Below are positions 50,123 through 58,570 of a DNA stretch of 64,000 nucleotides, piece after piece. Every line of letters begins with the position of its first letter. Position 1 is the first letter of the stretch. A model generated the notes under the pieces. That model was not told the DNA's origin and did not search any database. It worked only from the letters and a program-made list of their open reading frames with translations. Made by a program: the position numbers and the translations under genes. The stretch spans positions 1-64,000 of the forward strand of contig JANSXW010000006.1 in assembly GCA_024742755.1 (NCBI GenBank). The letters run 5' to 3'. Source of the DNA: a bacterium. Lineage in GTDB: Bacteria; Bacteroidota; Bacteroidia; Chitinophagales; Saprospiraceae.

Positions 50123-52363
50123 GTGAAACAGACCTTTTGGCTACTCATCAGCCTGAGCGCCCTGCTCCTGCCTGCCCTTCTGACCGGTCAGCCTGCCACC
50201 CTCGACAGCCTGGAACAGCTTTTGAAGAATGACCTTTCTCAAAATGAGCGGTTCACCATCAACCTTCAACTCGCCAGGCAGTACCTCAAAATCAATCCGG
50301 AGCCGGGCTTCGCCTTTGCGAAGGCGGCTATGGATATAGCGGAAGCCACTCAGGATAAAGAGCAGCGGGCCCTTGCTCAAATCTGCCAGGCCGATTACGA
50401 ATGCATGAATGGTGGATTTGAACCGGCCAAAGCCATGGTGCATCAGGCCCTGTTGCTCGCCCCTAACCCGTCAGACCAAATCCGGCTCGAAGCCTATAAC
50501 CTGCTCGGGAATATCTTCTTTTACCAAAGCCAGCCTGACTCCGCAAGACACTACTACACACTGATGGAAGCCATTGTCGCTGGAATGGAAGCCCCTGCCC
50601 CTGACGCCCGCAAAAAGGCCACTGCAGCCCTTTTCAACCTGGGCAGCACTTTCCGGCAGCTGGGGCAACCGGATTCTGCCATCCTCAATTACAATCAGGC
50701 ACTTGAAGCAGCACAAAGCATTGATTTCAAAGAGATACTGCCCTATATCCTGGAAAACCTGGCCAACATGCAGATTAATCAGGAAGAGGGAATCAGCTAT
50801 CTGCTGGAGGCCATAGCCATTGATGAAGCGCTGGGCAACAACAGCCACCTCGCCGGGCTCTATGAAAACCTTGGCACCATTTATGGGAATATGGGCGATA
50901 CCCTGCTGGAGGGCCGCTACCGGGAACAGTCCTGGCAGTTGGTCCGTACCCATCAGTTCATCAACAGAGAACTGGCGATAGGCCTTGCAGACTATGGGGT
51001 CTACCTCATTGAAGTGTCCAGGTTGGATACAGCCCGGGAAGTTCTGAATTATGCGCTGGAGATGGGAAAAAAGATGGAGGACCCCTCAAGCACCAGCTAC
51101 GCATTGTCCATTTTAGGCCTTTTGTCCCTGAAGCAAGGCGCTAAAGAGCAAGGCCTGGGGTACCTGTCCGAAGCGGAAGCCCAGGCCAGAGCAGGCGCGG
51201 ACCCCGGCTACTTCATTTACAGTCTAATTAACGCCGCGGACGGGTACATACAGCTGGGGCAGCCTCAACCCGCCGTTGGTTTGCTTCTGGAGTGTCAGCG
51301 CACTGCCGATCAAATCGGGCTGCCCCACCTCAGGGGAGATGCAGCCAAACTGCTTTCTAAAGCGTACCAGGAACTAGGGGATAATGTCAATGCCTTAGCA
51401 GCCTACCAGGAAAGCACTGCCATTGCCGATAGCCTTTCCAAAGCAGAAAACCGCGCGGCGATACAGGAAATCCGGACCCGTTACGAAACGGAGCAAACCG
51501 AGGCCGAGAACGAATTCCTAAGGCTGGAGAACCAGCAAACCATCCAACAGCGCAACCGCATTCTGGCTGCCGTGGCCATACTGTTGTTGCTCCTCTCCGT
51601 CCTGGGTGTGCTGTACCGCAAGGTCCTTCAGGGCAGACGTCAAATTGCCGCCCAAAACCTAAAGCTTGCCGAGCTCAATCAGACCAAAGACCAGCTGTTT
51701 GCCATCATTGCCCACGACCTTCGGGGAGAAGCCAGTGCCTTCCAGCAGCTGGCACAAATTGTGGGCTTCCATCTCAAAAACCGCAATCTGGACCGCCTGG
51801 AAAAGGTGTTTGGGCAGGTCAACAAGAGTGCGGCCAATCTCAACACCTTGCTGGACAACCTCCTGCAATGGGCCCTCACTCAACTGGAAGGCGTCCGGCT
51901 GAAGCCCGCTGCCCTGCAATTGCAACAGGAAACGGCACATACCCTTCAACTGTTTGAAACCCACGCTAAGCTTAAGGAAATCGAACTGATCAATGAGGTC
52001 CCGGCCAATCTCAGTGCTTTTGCCGATCCAAACAGTGTGCAGCTCATTCTTCGCAACCTGATCAGCAATGCCATTAAGTTCACCCCGCCATCCGGAAGTA
52101 TTCGGGTATCGGGAAAGCAGGAGGGACAGGAGATCGTGTTGTCTGTAGAAGATACCGGGCAAGGCATGACGGCAAGCCAAATTGAAGCCGTAATGGAGGG
52201 GCGGTCTGCTGAAAGCCGGGAAGGGACCTCCGGAGAGCGCGGTACCGGGCTGGGTTTATCCCTCTGCAAGGCTTTTGCTGAACGCAATCAGGGCGCTTTC
52301 ACCATTGAGGCGCAACCGGGTGCCGGCACCCTTTGCCTTGTCCGGCTCCCAGCTACCGGCTAA
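50123..52363 (+). CDS. TPR-containing sensor histidine kinase (746 aa)
   Basis: A GTG start one base after the regulator stop leads into a signal peptide (1-23, LLTGQ). About 420 periplasmic residues hold TPR repeats. A coiled segment and one membrane helix (about 475-498) follow. The kinase core has the H box AIIAHDLRGEASAFQ with the phospho-His near residue 530, the N box NLISNAIKFT near 645, G1 EDTGQGM near 680 and G2 RGTGLGLSLCKAF near 715. The TPR domain probably senses a protein or peptide outside the cytoplasm and signals to the LytTR regulator. Confidence 0.94.
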   Translation: MKQTFWLLISLSALLLPALLTGQPATLDSLEQLLKNDLSQNERFTINLQLARQYLKINPEPGFAFAKAAMDIAEATQDKEQRALAQICQADYECMNGGFEPAKAMVHQALLLAPNPSDQIRLEAYNLLGNIFFYQSQPDSARHYYTLMEAIVAGMEAPAPDARKKATAALFNLGSTFRQLGQPDSAILNYNQALEAAQSIDFKEILPYILENLANMQINQEEGISYLLEAIAIDEALGNNSHLAGLYENLGTIYGNMGDTLLEGRYREQSWQLVRTHQFINRELAIGLADYGVYLIEVSRLDTAREVLNYALEMGKKMEDPSSTSYALSILGLLSLKQGAKEQGLGYLSEAEAQARAGADPGYFIYSLINAADGYIQLGQPQPAVGLLLECQRTADQIGLPHLRGDAAKLLSKAYQELGDNVNALAAYQESTAIADSLSKAENRAAIQEIRTRYETEQTEAENEFLRLENQQTIQQRNRILAAVAILLLLLSVLGVLYRKVLQGRRQIAAQNLKLAELNQTKDQLFAIIAHDLRGEASAFQQLAQIVGFHLKNRNLDRLEKVFGQVNKSAANLNTLLDNLLQWALTQLEGVRLKPAALQLQQETAHTLQLFETHAKLKEIELINEVPANLSAFADPNSVQLILRNLISNAIKFTPPSGSIRVSGKQEGQEIVLSVEDTGQGMTASQIEAVMEGRSAESREGTSGERGTGLGLSLCKAFAERNQGAFTIEAQPGAGTLCLVRLPATG

Positions 52364-52454
52364 AGCAGATTCCAAACATGCACATAGTTTTGACATTCAT
52401 GCACCTACTTTGACCCTTCGGCGACACCTCTGGGTAGCTGCTCTTATGGGGTTT

Positions 52455-52462
52455 TAGTTTTG
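52455..52462 (+). promoter_or_regulatory. Putative -7 element (TAGTTTTG) of the 1092-residue T9SS protein
   Basis: It matches TAnnTTTG, about 67 bases upstream of the start. An identical 8-mer at 52385-52392 may be an alternative. Neither has a clear -33 partner. Confidence 0.35.
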
Positions 52463-52528
52463 TAATGTTCAATCCGGGGCCGCCCCCTTTATGGCCCGGA
52501 AAAGTCACATTATCAAAACTAATCAACA

Positions 52529-55500
52529 ATGCACTATTTTAACCTCACTACATTCCGGGCATTCCTGCTTGTGCTCGGCATGATGCTGTCCGGCCTATCC
52601 TACGGGCAGCAGACTGCAAATTTCAACCCTGTTTTTCAAGCCAACGGGCAGAGCTTATTCGAAGCCAACGGCGGCACCCCTGCGGGGCTGGACTTCAGCA
52701 AGCAATATATCGGCGAAAAAATCTCCGAGTACACTAGCAGTAATGACTATAGCGTACTCTTCCTTAAGGCTGGGGTCGAATTTGGGGCGTACTTCCAGCT
52801 CAAAGAATTGAACGGAGGGGAAGTAGACATAACTTACCCACTTGATATCACCATTCAGTATCCGGAAGAAAATACTTTTGGTTGCAATGACTGGCTTACA
52901 ATCCAAACGACTTGCGCAGTCGCCGATGGATATCAGCTTGGGGTTACCCCGCCAACACTTGACTTTGAGCTGGGTACTGAATTTCTGGGCGGGGCCGGCA
53001 TTTCCATTGGAAACATTGCATCTTTTGATATCCCCAGCGACTTTGGAGACGCAACTGCGTCCAACTGGAAGGATTTTGCAACAGGATGGGACTCCCCATT
53101 CTTTGGCCTGAATACCAATACCGGAGTGAGGTGGCCATGGGATTATCTACCGGACAGCCCCGTACCAGATGGTGTCATACCAGGTGCTTTCCCAATTAAC
53201 ATCCCTTCTTTCATTAGCAGTGCTGTTTTTTTATCCGGCACCATCGATAATCCTTTCAGCGCGGATGGCGCTGATAACTTGTTTGGCAAAAAGCTCAGGG
53301 ATGAGTCGGTTAAAAACTTCCTCGACCTTGAATTCCGGCCGGTCAACTTCCAACAGTACTTCACAGGGGTTCCATTATCTGTATCTATTGATGCCTCACC
53401 CGTTGGCTCCGTCACCGTTACCTCATTTGATATTCCACTCGGCCTAAATGTAGAACAGCGGAGGACCGTAGAATTTGAAGGGAATGTCCAGATTCAATTT
53501 GAGTTTAGCCAGAGCTTGCAATACGAAGAACGAAACCCTCTTACCAATGCCCTCGTGAGCAGCGGAACCGGAACATCGGCTTCCATCTTGGCGGGAAACA
53601 CACTGAAAGTCCTTTATCCTGATGGCGCTCCTCAGGCCACTTCTGTTGTTCCAACCTTTGTAATGATTGAGGACAAACTGACGACTTCCATCTCGGAAAA
53701 AGTTACGCTGGAAGTGGGCATTGAAATCCTGAAGGGAGACTTATCAATTGGCGGTATTGATCAGGAAATCTGCCCGCCTGATTTCCTCGATTTCCTCGAT
53801 ATCCCATGTGCTACAATCGAAATTGCCGCCTTAACAGATACAGTCGCGCTCGTTGATCAGGACTTTCCCATTCCATTAGAATCCTTTGAGCTCTATAATG
53901 AAACCTTTGATGTCACGGATGGCGCATTCGAAGACATTCAGGGCACGCCGATCAATTTGCAGCCAGACCAGCAGGCACCGGTAGCCACCTACACCACAGG
54001 CTCTCAGGTCATTAACCTGAGCGCCCCTACGATTGACCTGGACCTTGATGACTTCCTGGCATCATTCACCGATCAGGAAGGAGGCGAAACCCAAATCCTT
54101 GATGCATCCGCTCAAACCTACACCTGTGCGGATGTCGGCTCAGCCGTGTACAACTGGACAGGCTCAGATGATCGGTGCAATGAGGCGGACTATGAACGGC
54201 AGTTCACACTGATGGATACCGGCCTGCCGGTAGTCAATACCAAATCCTACGATTTGTACCTCGACGCTAATGGCGAAGCGGTACTGAACCCGGAGGATGT
54301 CAACAACAACTCGACCGACAACTGTGCCATTGCGGGCTATGAACTGAGCAAGTCCGTTTTCAATTGCAATGACCTGGGCCCTCAAAATGTGATGCTGAAA
54401 GCTACCGACCTTAGCGGAAATCAGGCTTCCAATACGGCGACTATCCAGGTGATCGATGCCATCGCGCCTACCCCCAGCTGTAAAAACATAACCATCTACC
54501 TAAACGAAGAGGGCATGGCGGTTATTGATCCTGAAGACGTGGACGATGCCTCCTTTGATGCCTGCGGCATTAGCGAGCGCAATATTTCAAAAGGCACCTT
54601 CAGTTGCGACGACCTCGGCTCTAATACGATTACCCTCAGCCTGAAAGATGGCAGTAATAACCAAAGCCAGTGCAACGCTACGGTTACGGTACGGGACGAT
54701 ATTGCTCCCGTCGTATTCTGCAAGAGCTTTGTCAAAGAGCTTGATCCTTACGGCAATGCCAGCCTGACTCCTGCCGATCTGTTTGATGAAATCAACAGCT
54801 TCGACAACTGCGCCATCAACCTGCTTTCGGTTGCGCCCAACACATTTAACTGCTCTACACGAGGCGAGCATATCGTCACCCTGCAAGCGACCGACAATGA
54901 TGGCAACGACGTAAGCTGCGAAGGCGTAATCACTGTGGTGGAAGGCACCGCACTGCCGGCTCCATGGACTACTGCCGACATCGGTGATCAGGGCAGTGGC
55001 AGCACCTATACTTTCGACCCCTGTACGCGGAACAATCCTGCCAACGGAGACTTCACCATTAATTCAGGAGCCAACAACCTGGGCGATGACACCGCTGATG
55101 ATGTAAGCTTTATTGGCCAAACCTTGTGCGGCAACGGTGGCATTCAGGCACGGGTCAGAGAAGTCTCAGGCGGATACGTTGGCCTGATGATCCGCGAGAA
55201 CGATGCTCCCGGCGCCAGAAAGATTGCCTTTTATTCCAATGGGACGAACCTGACGCGATGGGAAACACGCTATGAGACCGGTGCTCCCCACAATGACACC
55301 CACCTGTACGCTTCTTTCCCCTTCTGGCTGCGCATCGTACGGCAGGGCAACTGGTTCCGGGGTTACTACAGAAATGCCGGAAATAACTGGGTCCTGATCC
55401 ATCAGGTATACATGGAGCTGCCGGAGTGTGTTGAGGTAGGCATTGCAACCTTTACTCATACTCCGAATGGCAATGTCAATGCAGTCGTCAGCAACGTAGC

Positions 55501-55807
55501 TGTTCAGGGTGCTGCACCAAGCCTTGCTGTATCTAATGAGGCCGCCGCAATGGCCACTGACAACCGGGCGCGTATTTTCCCCAATCCATCCGATGGGCAA
55601 TTTACCGTAGAACTGGGCCAGCCAACACTGCTCCCCATAACCGTTTCCCTGCGCAATACAATGGGGCAGATTATTGAGCAGCGGCAGTTTGAACCTGGCA
55701 CGCAGCAACTACCCTGGCAAACTCAAAACATACCAAACGGCTTATACTTCCTGGAAATCCCCGAGTCAGATGGTACCACTCAAACTCTGAAGTGGATGAA
55801 ACAGTAA
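52529..55807 (+). CDS. Secreted multi-domain protein with HYR-like repeats and T9SS type A sorting domain (1092 aa)
   Basis: A signal peptide (1-26, LSYGQ) precedes about 500 residues without a recognised domain (beta-rich, many N, D and T). Residues about 530-807 hold three to four HYR-like repeats, each with the pattern DxxAPxPxCKNITIYL...LGSNTITL and a pair of cysteines. A concanavalin-like domain (about 810-990, GGYVGLMIRENDAPGARKI) follows. The last 80 residues are a type A sorting domain (RIFPNPSDGQFTVEL, LRNTMGQIIEQRQF, IPNGLYFLEI). It is therefore T9SS cargo anchored on or released from the surface. A strong terminator follows 26 bases later. Confidence 0.92.
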   Translation: MHYFNLTTFRAFLLVLGMMLSGLSYGQQTANFNPVFQANGQSLFEANGGTPAGLDFSKQYIGEKISEYTSSNDYSVLFLKAGVEFGAYFQLKELNGGEVDITYPLDITIQYPEENTFGCNDWLTIQTTCAVADGYQLGVTPPTLDFELGTEFLGGAGISIGNIASFDIPSDFGDATASNWKDFATGWDSPFFGLNTNTGVRWPWDYLPDSPVPDGVIPGAFPINIPSFISSAVFLSGTIDNPFSADGADNLFGKKLRDESVKNFLDLEFRPVNFQQYFTGVPLSVSIDASPVGSVTVTSFDIPLGLNVEQRRTVEFEGNVQIQFEFSQSLQYEERNPLTNALVSSGTGTSASILAGNTLKVLYPDGAPQATSVVPTFVMIEDKLTTSISEKVTLEVGIEILKGDLSIGGIDQEICPPDFLDFLDIPCATIEIAALTDTVALVDQDFPIPLESFELYNETFDVTDGAFEDIQGTPINLQPDQQAPVATYTTGSQVINLSAPTIDLDLDDFLASFTDQEGGETQILDASAQTYTCADVGSAVYNWTGSDDRCNEADYERQFTLMDTGLPVVNTKSYDLYLDANGEAVLNPEDVNNNSTDNCAIAGYELSKSVFNCNDLGPQNVMLKATDLSGNQASNTATIQVIDAIAPTPSCKNITIYLNEEGMAVIDPEDVDDASFDACGISERNISKGTFSCDDLGSNTITLSLKDGSNNQSQCNATVTVRDDIAPVVFCKSFVKELDPYGNASLTPADLFDEINSFDNCAINLLSVAPNTFNCSTRGEHIVTLQATDNDGNDVSCEGVITVVEGTALPAPWTTADIGDQGSGSTYTFDPCTRNNPANGDFTINSGANNLGDDTADDVSFIGQTLCGNGGIQARVREVSGGYVGLMIRENDAPGARKIAFYSNGTNLTRWETRYETGAPHNDTHLYASFPFWLRIVRQGNWFRGYYRNAGNNWVLIHQVYMELPECVEVGIATFTHTPNGNVNAVVSNVAVQGAAPSLAVSNEAAAMATDNRARIFPNPSDGQFTVELGQPTLLPITVSLRNTMGQIIEQRQFEPGTQQLPWQTQNIPNGLYFLEIPESDGTTQTLKWMKQ

Positions 55808-55833
55808 GAACCATAAAGGGGGAATTGACTTAC

Positions 55834-55870
55834 AGCCCTGAAGTACGCTTTGTGCTTCAGGGCTTTTTTT
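55834..55870 (+). terminator. Rho-independent terminator after the T9SS gene
   Basis: A perfect 10-bp stem (55834-55843 with 55855-55864) closes an 11-base loop and is followed by a T tract. It lies 26 bases past the stop and just before the convergent protease gene. Confidence 0.93.
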
Positions 55871-55879
55871 GACTATGTC

Positions 55880-57067
55880 TTATTGCCGGACAGCAAAAAG
55901 ATCCTGCCGAAGTAGTTTCACTTCCAGCCGTTTTTCCTGCCTTTGGACGGTTAGCCCGATTGGCTCGGGCGCTCCAAAAAGCGCTCTGGCTTCACAAAAA
56001 TCCGTTGCATTCACCGGGCGGCTGTTAATGGCCACGACCGTATCTCCAAGCATCAGCCCTGATTCCACTGCCATGGATGGATAAACCAACTGCGCGACTT
56101 CCAGAACAGCTCCGTTCGGCTGCAGCGCGCAACCAAAATTATGCCAGGCCGGGCTAGGCTTCCCGCCCACAGGCTCAAGTACCAGCTGATTGTTTTGCCA
56201 GTCGATGGTTGACCGGAATTCCCGGAGTATTCCTGTCCCAAACAAATGCCCTCCTTTGCGCCGGATACGCGCCCGTAACCCAGGCAAAATCGTATCTCCC
56301 CGGGAGGTCAGTAATCCTTCAGGCATCATAAACCAGATGGAATCCAGCTCCACCCCATAGAGCCCTACGCCGGCTGCCCCGGTAGTAAATAAGCCTGCTC
56401 CGGCAGGATCAAACCGATCTTCCACGGCTTCTAAATCAAGCGACAAGCCACTGGAGGAGCCAAAATCCAGGGTAACATAATTGAGCCGCAGGCTATCCCC
56501 CAGGATGACCGACAGTTTGGGTGTTCCCTGACTGTTCACACGGAAGGGCATCACTATCGAATTGGCGCTGTAAATAAAGCCCTCACAGTCCTCCTGAATC
56601 CGGATGACTTCATTATGGTAATCCATTTGCCAGCAGGCGTTACGCATGAGGCTTGCCCCCAACAACCCATCAACATTCAGGCAATCGAAAACGGGTATGC
56701 TCCGAAAATCAGAGATCAGGGCGCCCTGCCGGGTAAAATTGATGCCGTCCAGGCTTACGGTGTTCAGTATGGTATAGTCAATTCGATTCCTCCGGTCGTA
56801 GGAATCAACCGCCGTACCGAATGCTTTGGTTTCCAGCCCCAGCTCCTCCACCAACCGGGCATCAATCAGGGTGGGTGCACCGGTATCCATCAGAAAATTG
56901 CAGGGCCTGCCATTTATGGCTACCTCCACGAAAATCAGCCCGTTTCTGATCTGTACGGGAATTTCGCGGGCAAATGACTTTTGCTGCACTTTTCCTTTTA
57001 CCCACAGGCGTTGCCGTCCGCAACTCAACAGCAGCAGCATAATGAGTACTCCAATTATTTTTTGCAT
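55880..57067 (-). CDS. Lipoprotein aspartic protease with PDZ domain
   Basis: This 395-residue protein has a lipoprotein signal (LLLLSCG, Cys at 16). The first retropepsin-like lobe has the catalytic D61-T-G in FLMDTGAPT. A second lobe carries LDFGSSSGLSLD near residue 197, a pepsin-like second aspartate triad with Phe in place of Thr. A PDZ domain closes the protein (about 310-385, PSMAVESGLMLGDTVVAINSRPV). The two-lobe arrangement suggests an active bilobal protease on the periplasmic face. It lies 2 bases beyond the stop of the GH18 gene, so they form one transcription unit. Confidence 0.85.
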   Translation of the reverse strand: MQKIIGVLIMLLLLSCGRQRLWVKGKVQQKSFAREIPVQIRNGLIFVEVAINGRPCNFLMDTGAPTLIDARLVEELGLETKAFGTAVDSYDRRNRIDYTILNTVSLDGINFTRQGALISDFRSIPVFDCLNVDGLLGASLMRNACWQMDYHNEVIRIQEDCEGFIYSANSIVMPFRVNSQGTPKLSVILGDSLRLNYVTLDFGSSSGLSLDLEAVEDRFDPAGAGLFTTGAAGVGLYGVELDSIWFMMPEGLLTSRGDTILPGLRARIRRKGGHLFGTGILREFRSTIDWQNNQLVLEPVGGKPSPAWHNFGCALQPNGAVLEVAQLVYPSMAVESGLMLGDTVVAINSRPVNATDFCEARALFGAPEPIGLTVQRQEKRLEVKLLRQDLFAVRQ

Positions 57068-57069
57068 GG

Positions 57070-58266
57070 CTATGGTTTCACAAGCTTATAGCTATACTGA
57101 CTGTCAGCGGTCTGAGCTGTCAGCAGGTAAAAGCCGCCCGGCAGGTCCCAGGTCTCCACTTCCATGTGGGACTGCCCGTTGAGCACGGCAGACCTTAGCA
57201 CCTGCCCATTCACATTGCGGATGCGGTACTGAACGGCCTGATCGGAAGTGTTGGCCACGGTGAGCCTTTCCCGGAAAGGGTTGGGAAAGACTTCCAGGAC
57301 TTTGGCTATGGGCTCCGGATCTTCAACGTCTACGATATTTAGCGTTTCATCAATGGCGCGCAGTAGGGACAAGTCAGAAAAATGATCCTGTCCCAACTCC
57401 CAGATCATGATGCCGGAAAGCTGAGCTTCTGCTAACTGTGTTTTCTGTACAATCGTAGGGATACCGTTGTAGTAAACCTGGTCCACCTGATCCACCCATG
57501 CATTAGCAGGGTCCCAGTCCACGATAGTGCCGTAGCGGTAGGAAGTAACCGGTGTGCTCCCAAAGTCATAACCATAAAATGGAACACCGAGGGTCAGTTT
57601 TGACTTGGGCACGCCCTGCCCCTGCCAGTAGAACATCGCATTGAGTGCGAAAGAATAGGGCGAGTGTGGCCCAGGGTTGCCGGGATCCCAGGAACCGGTC
57701 AGGTCGTACACCATCATATTGATCCAGTCATAAACAGCCAGCGCTTCGTCCGTAATGTCGGGATAGCGATAAGTACCGGGCAGGGCTGCGGTGAGCGTTA
57801 GCCCGTGGGCATCTACGGAGTCCCGCAACTCCAACACAAAAGGGCTGTACTTTTCATTGACATGCCCCCACTCCAGGTCAAAATCGATACCATCCAGCTC
57901 ATGTTGCTCAACGTACTGCATGATTTTATGGATGAAGGCCGAGCGGTTTTCAGGCAGCATGAGGTGTTCCCAGGCTTGTTCCCATTCATTGGTCAGTGCA
58001 CCGCCCGCCAAAGAGATGTAGACCTCCACGCCTTCCGCTTTAGCGGCATTGACAATCGGGGTGATATTCTGCCCGCCAATATCCAGATTGCCTTCCATAT
58101 CGGGGTTGGCAAAAGCGAGATTCAGGTGTGTCAGGCGTTCGTATTCAATCTGACTGTTGTAGTTGAACCGATAGTAAGGCAAATAGCCGATGACTTTGAA
58201 GTCTTCCTGGGCAGTCAGTGGGCCCAGCGCCATAGCGAAGGTCAGGAGTAGCAGTATACGTTTCAA
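57070..58266 (-). CDS. Secreted glycoside hydrolase family 18 with T9SS type A sorting domain
   Basis: This 398-residue enzyme has a signal peptide (1-20, LTAQ), a GH18 TIM barrel (about 24-310) and a type A sorting domain (about 325-398, VFPNPFRERLTV, RNVNGQVLRSAVL, GGFYLLTA). The GH18 catalytic motif DGIDFDLEW is at residues 125-133, with the acid E132. GH18 enzymes cleave chitin or related N-acetylglucosamine polymers. It is exported by type IX secretion. It is the first gene of a unit with the aspartic protease. TAGCTTTA on the minus strand at 58296-58303 is one base off the -7 consensus. Confidence 0.93.
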   Translation of the reverse strand: MKRILLLLTFAMALGPLTAQEDFKVIGYLPYYRFNYNSQIEYERLTHLNLAFANPDMEGNLDIGGQNITPIVNAAKAEGVEVYISLAGGALTNEWEQAWEHLMLPENRSAFIHKIMQYVEQHELDGIDFDLEWGHVNEKYSPFVLELRDSVDAHGLTLTAALPGTYRYPDITDEALAVYDWINMMVYDLTGSWDPGNPGPHSPYSFALNAMFYWQGQGVPKSKLTLGVPFYGYDFGSTPVTSYRYGTIVDWDPANAWVDQVDQVYYNGIPTIVQKTQLAEAQLSGIMIWELGQDHFSDLSLLRAIDETLNIVDVEDPEPIAKVLEVFPNPFRERLTVANTSDQAVQYRIRNVNGQVLRSAVLNGQSHMEVETWDLPGGFYLLTAQTADSQYSYKLVKP

Positions 58267-58319
58267 ATCAATAGGTTTTAGTGATTCAGACGTATAAAGC
58301 TAACCAAAATTTTGGGAAT

Positions 58320-58529
58320 TTAGGGCAAGCGCCTCAGGAGCAGCCGGATCAACAGCACCCAGGGAAAGCCGTGAAGGACCACATCAAACCAGTCAATCGC
58401 CTGCATACCGACGGCGCCCCCACGTATCCACTTGATCTTGCCCCAGATGTGGGGCTCGGGATAAAAAGGTGCCAGGCCCAGGGTAAGGCAAAGGAGGAGG
58501 ACGAATTTCCAGTCGTTGAGCAAAGACAT
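58320..58529 (-). CDS. Small membrane protein of unknown function (69 aa)
   Basis: A 69-residue frame from ATG 58529 encodes two membrane helices (about 8-25 and 46-65) flanking a polar segment with PEPHIWGKIKWIRGGAVGMQAIDWFD. The pattern of an acidic-histidine loop between two helices looks conserved. I recognise no named family, and it may belong to a widespread short Bacteroidota type. It lies 41 bases after the TonB receptor stop. Confidence 0.65.
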   Translation of the reverse strand: MSLLNDWKFVLLLCLTLGLAPFYPEPHIWGKIKWIRGGAVGMQAIDWFDVVLHGFPWVLLIRLLLRRLP

Positions 58530-58570
58530 AAAAACAATCAGTATTGGTTGGCCGCAAAGTTACAACGGAT

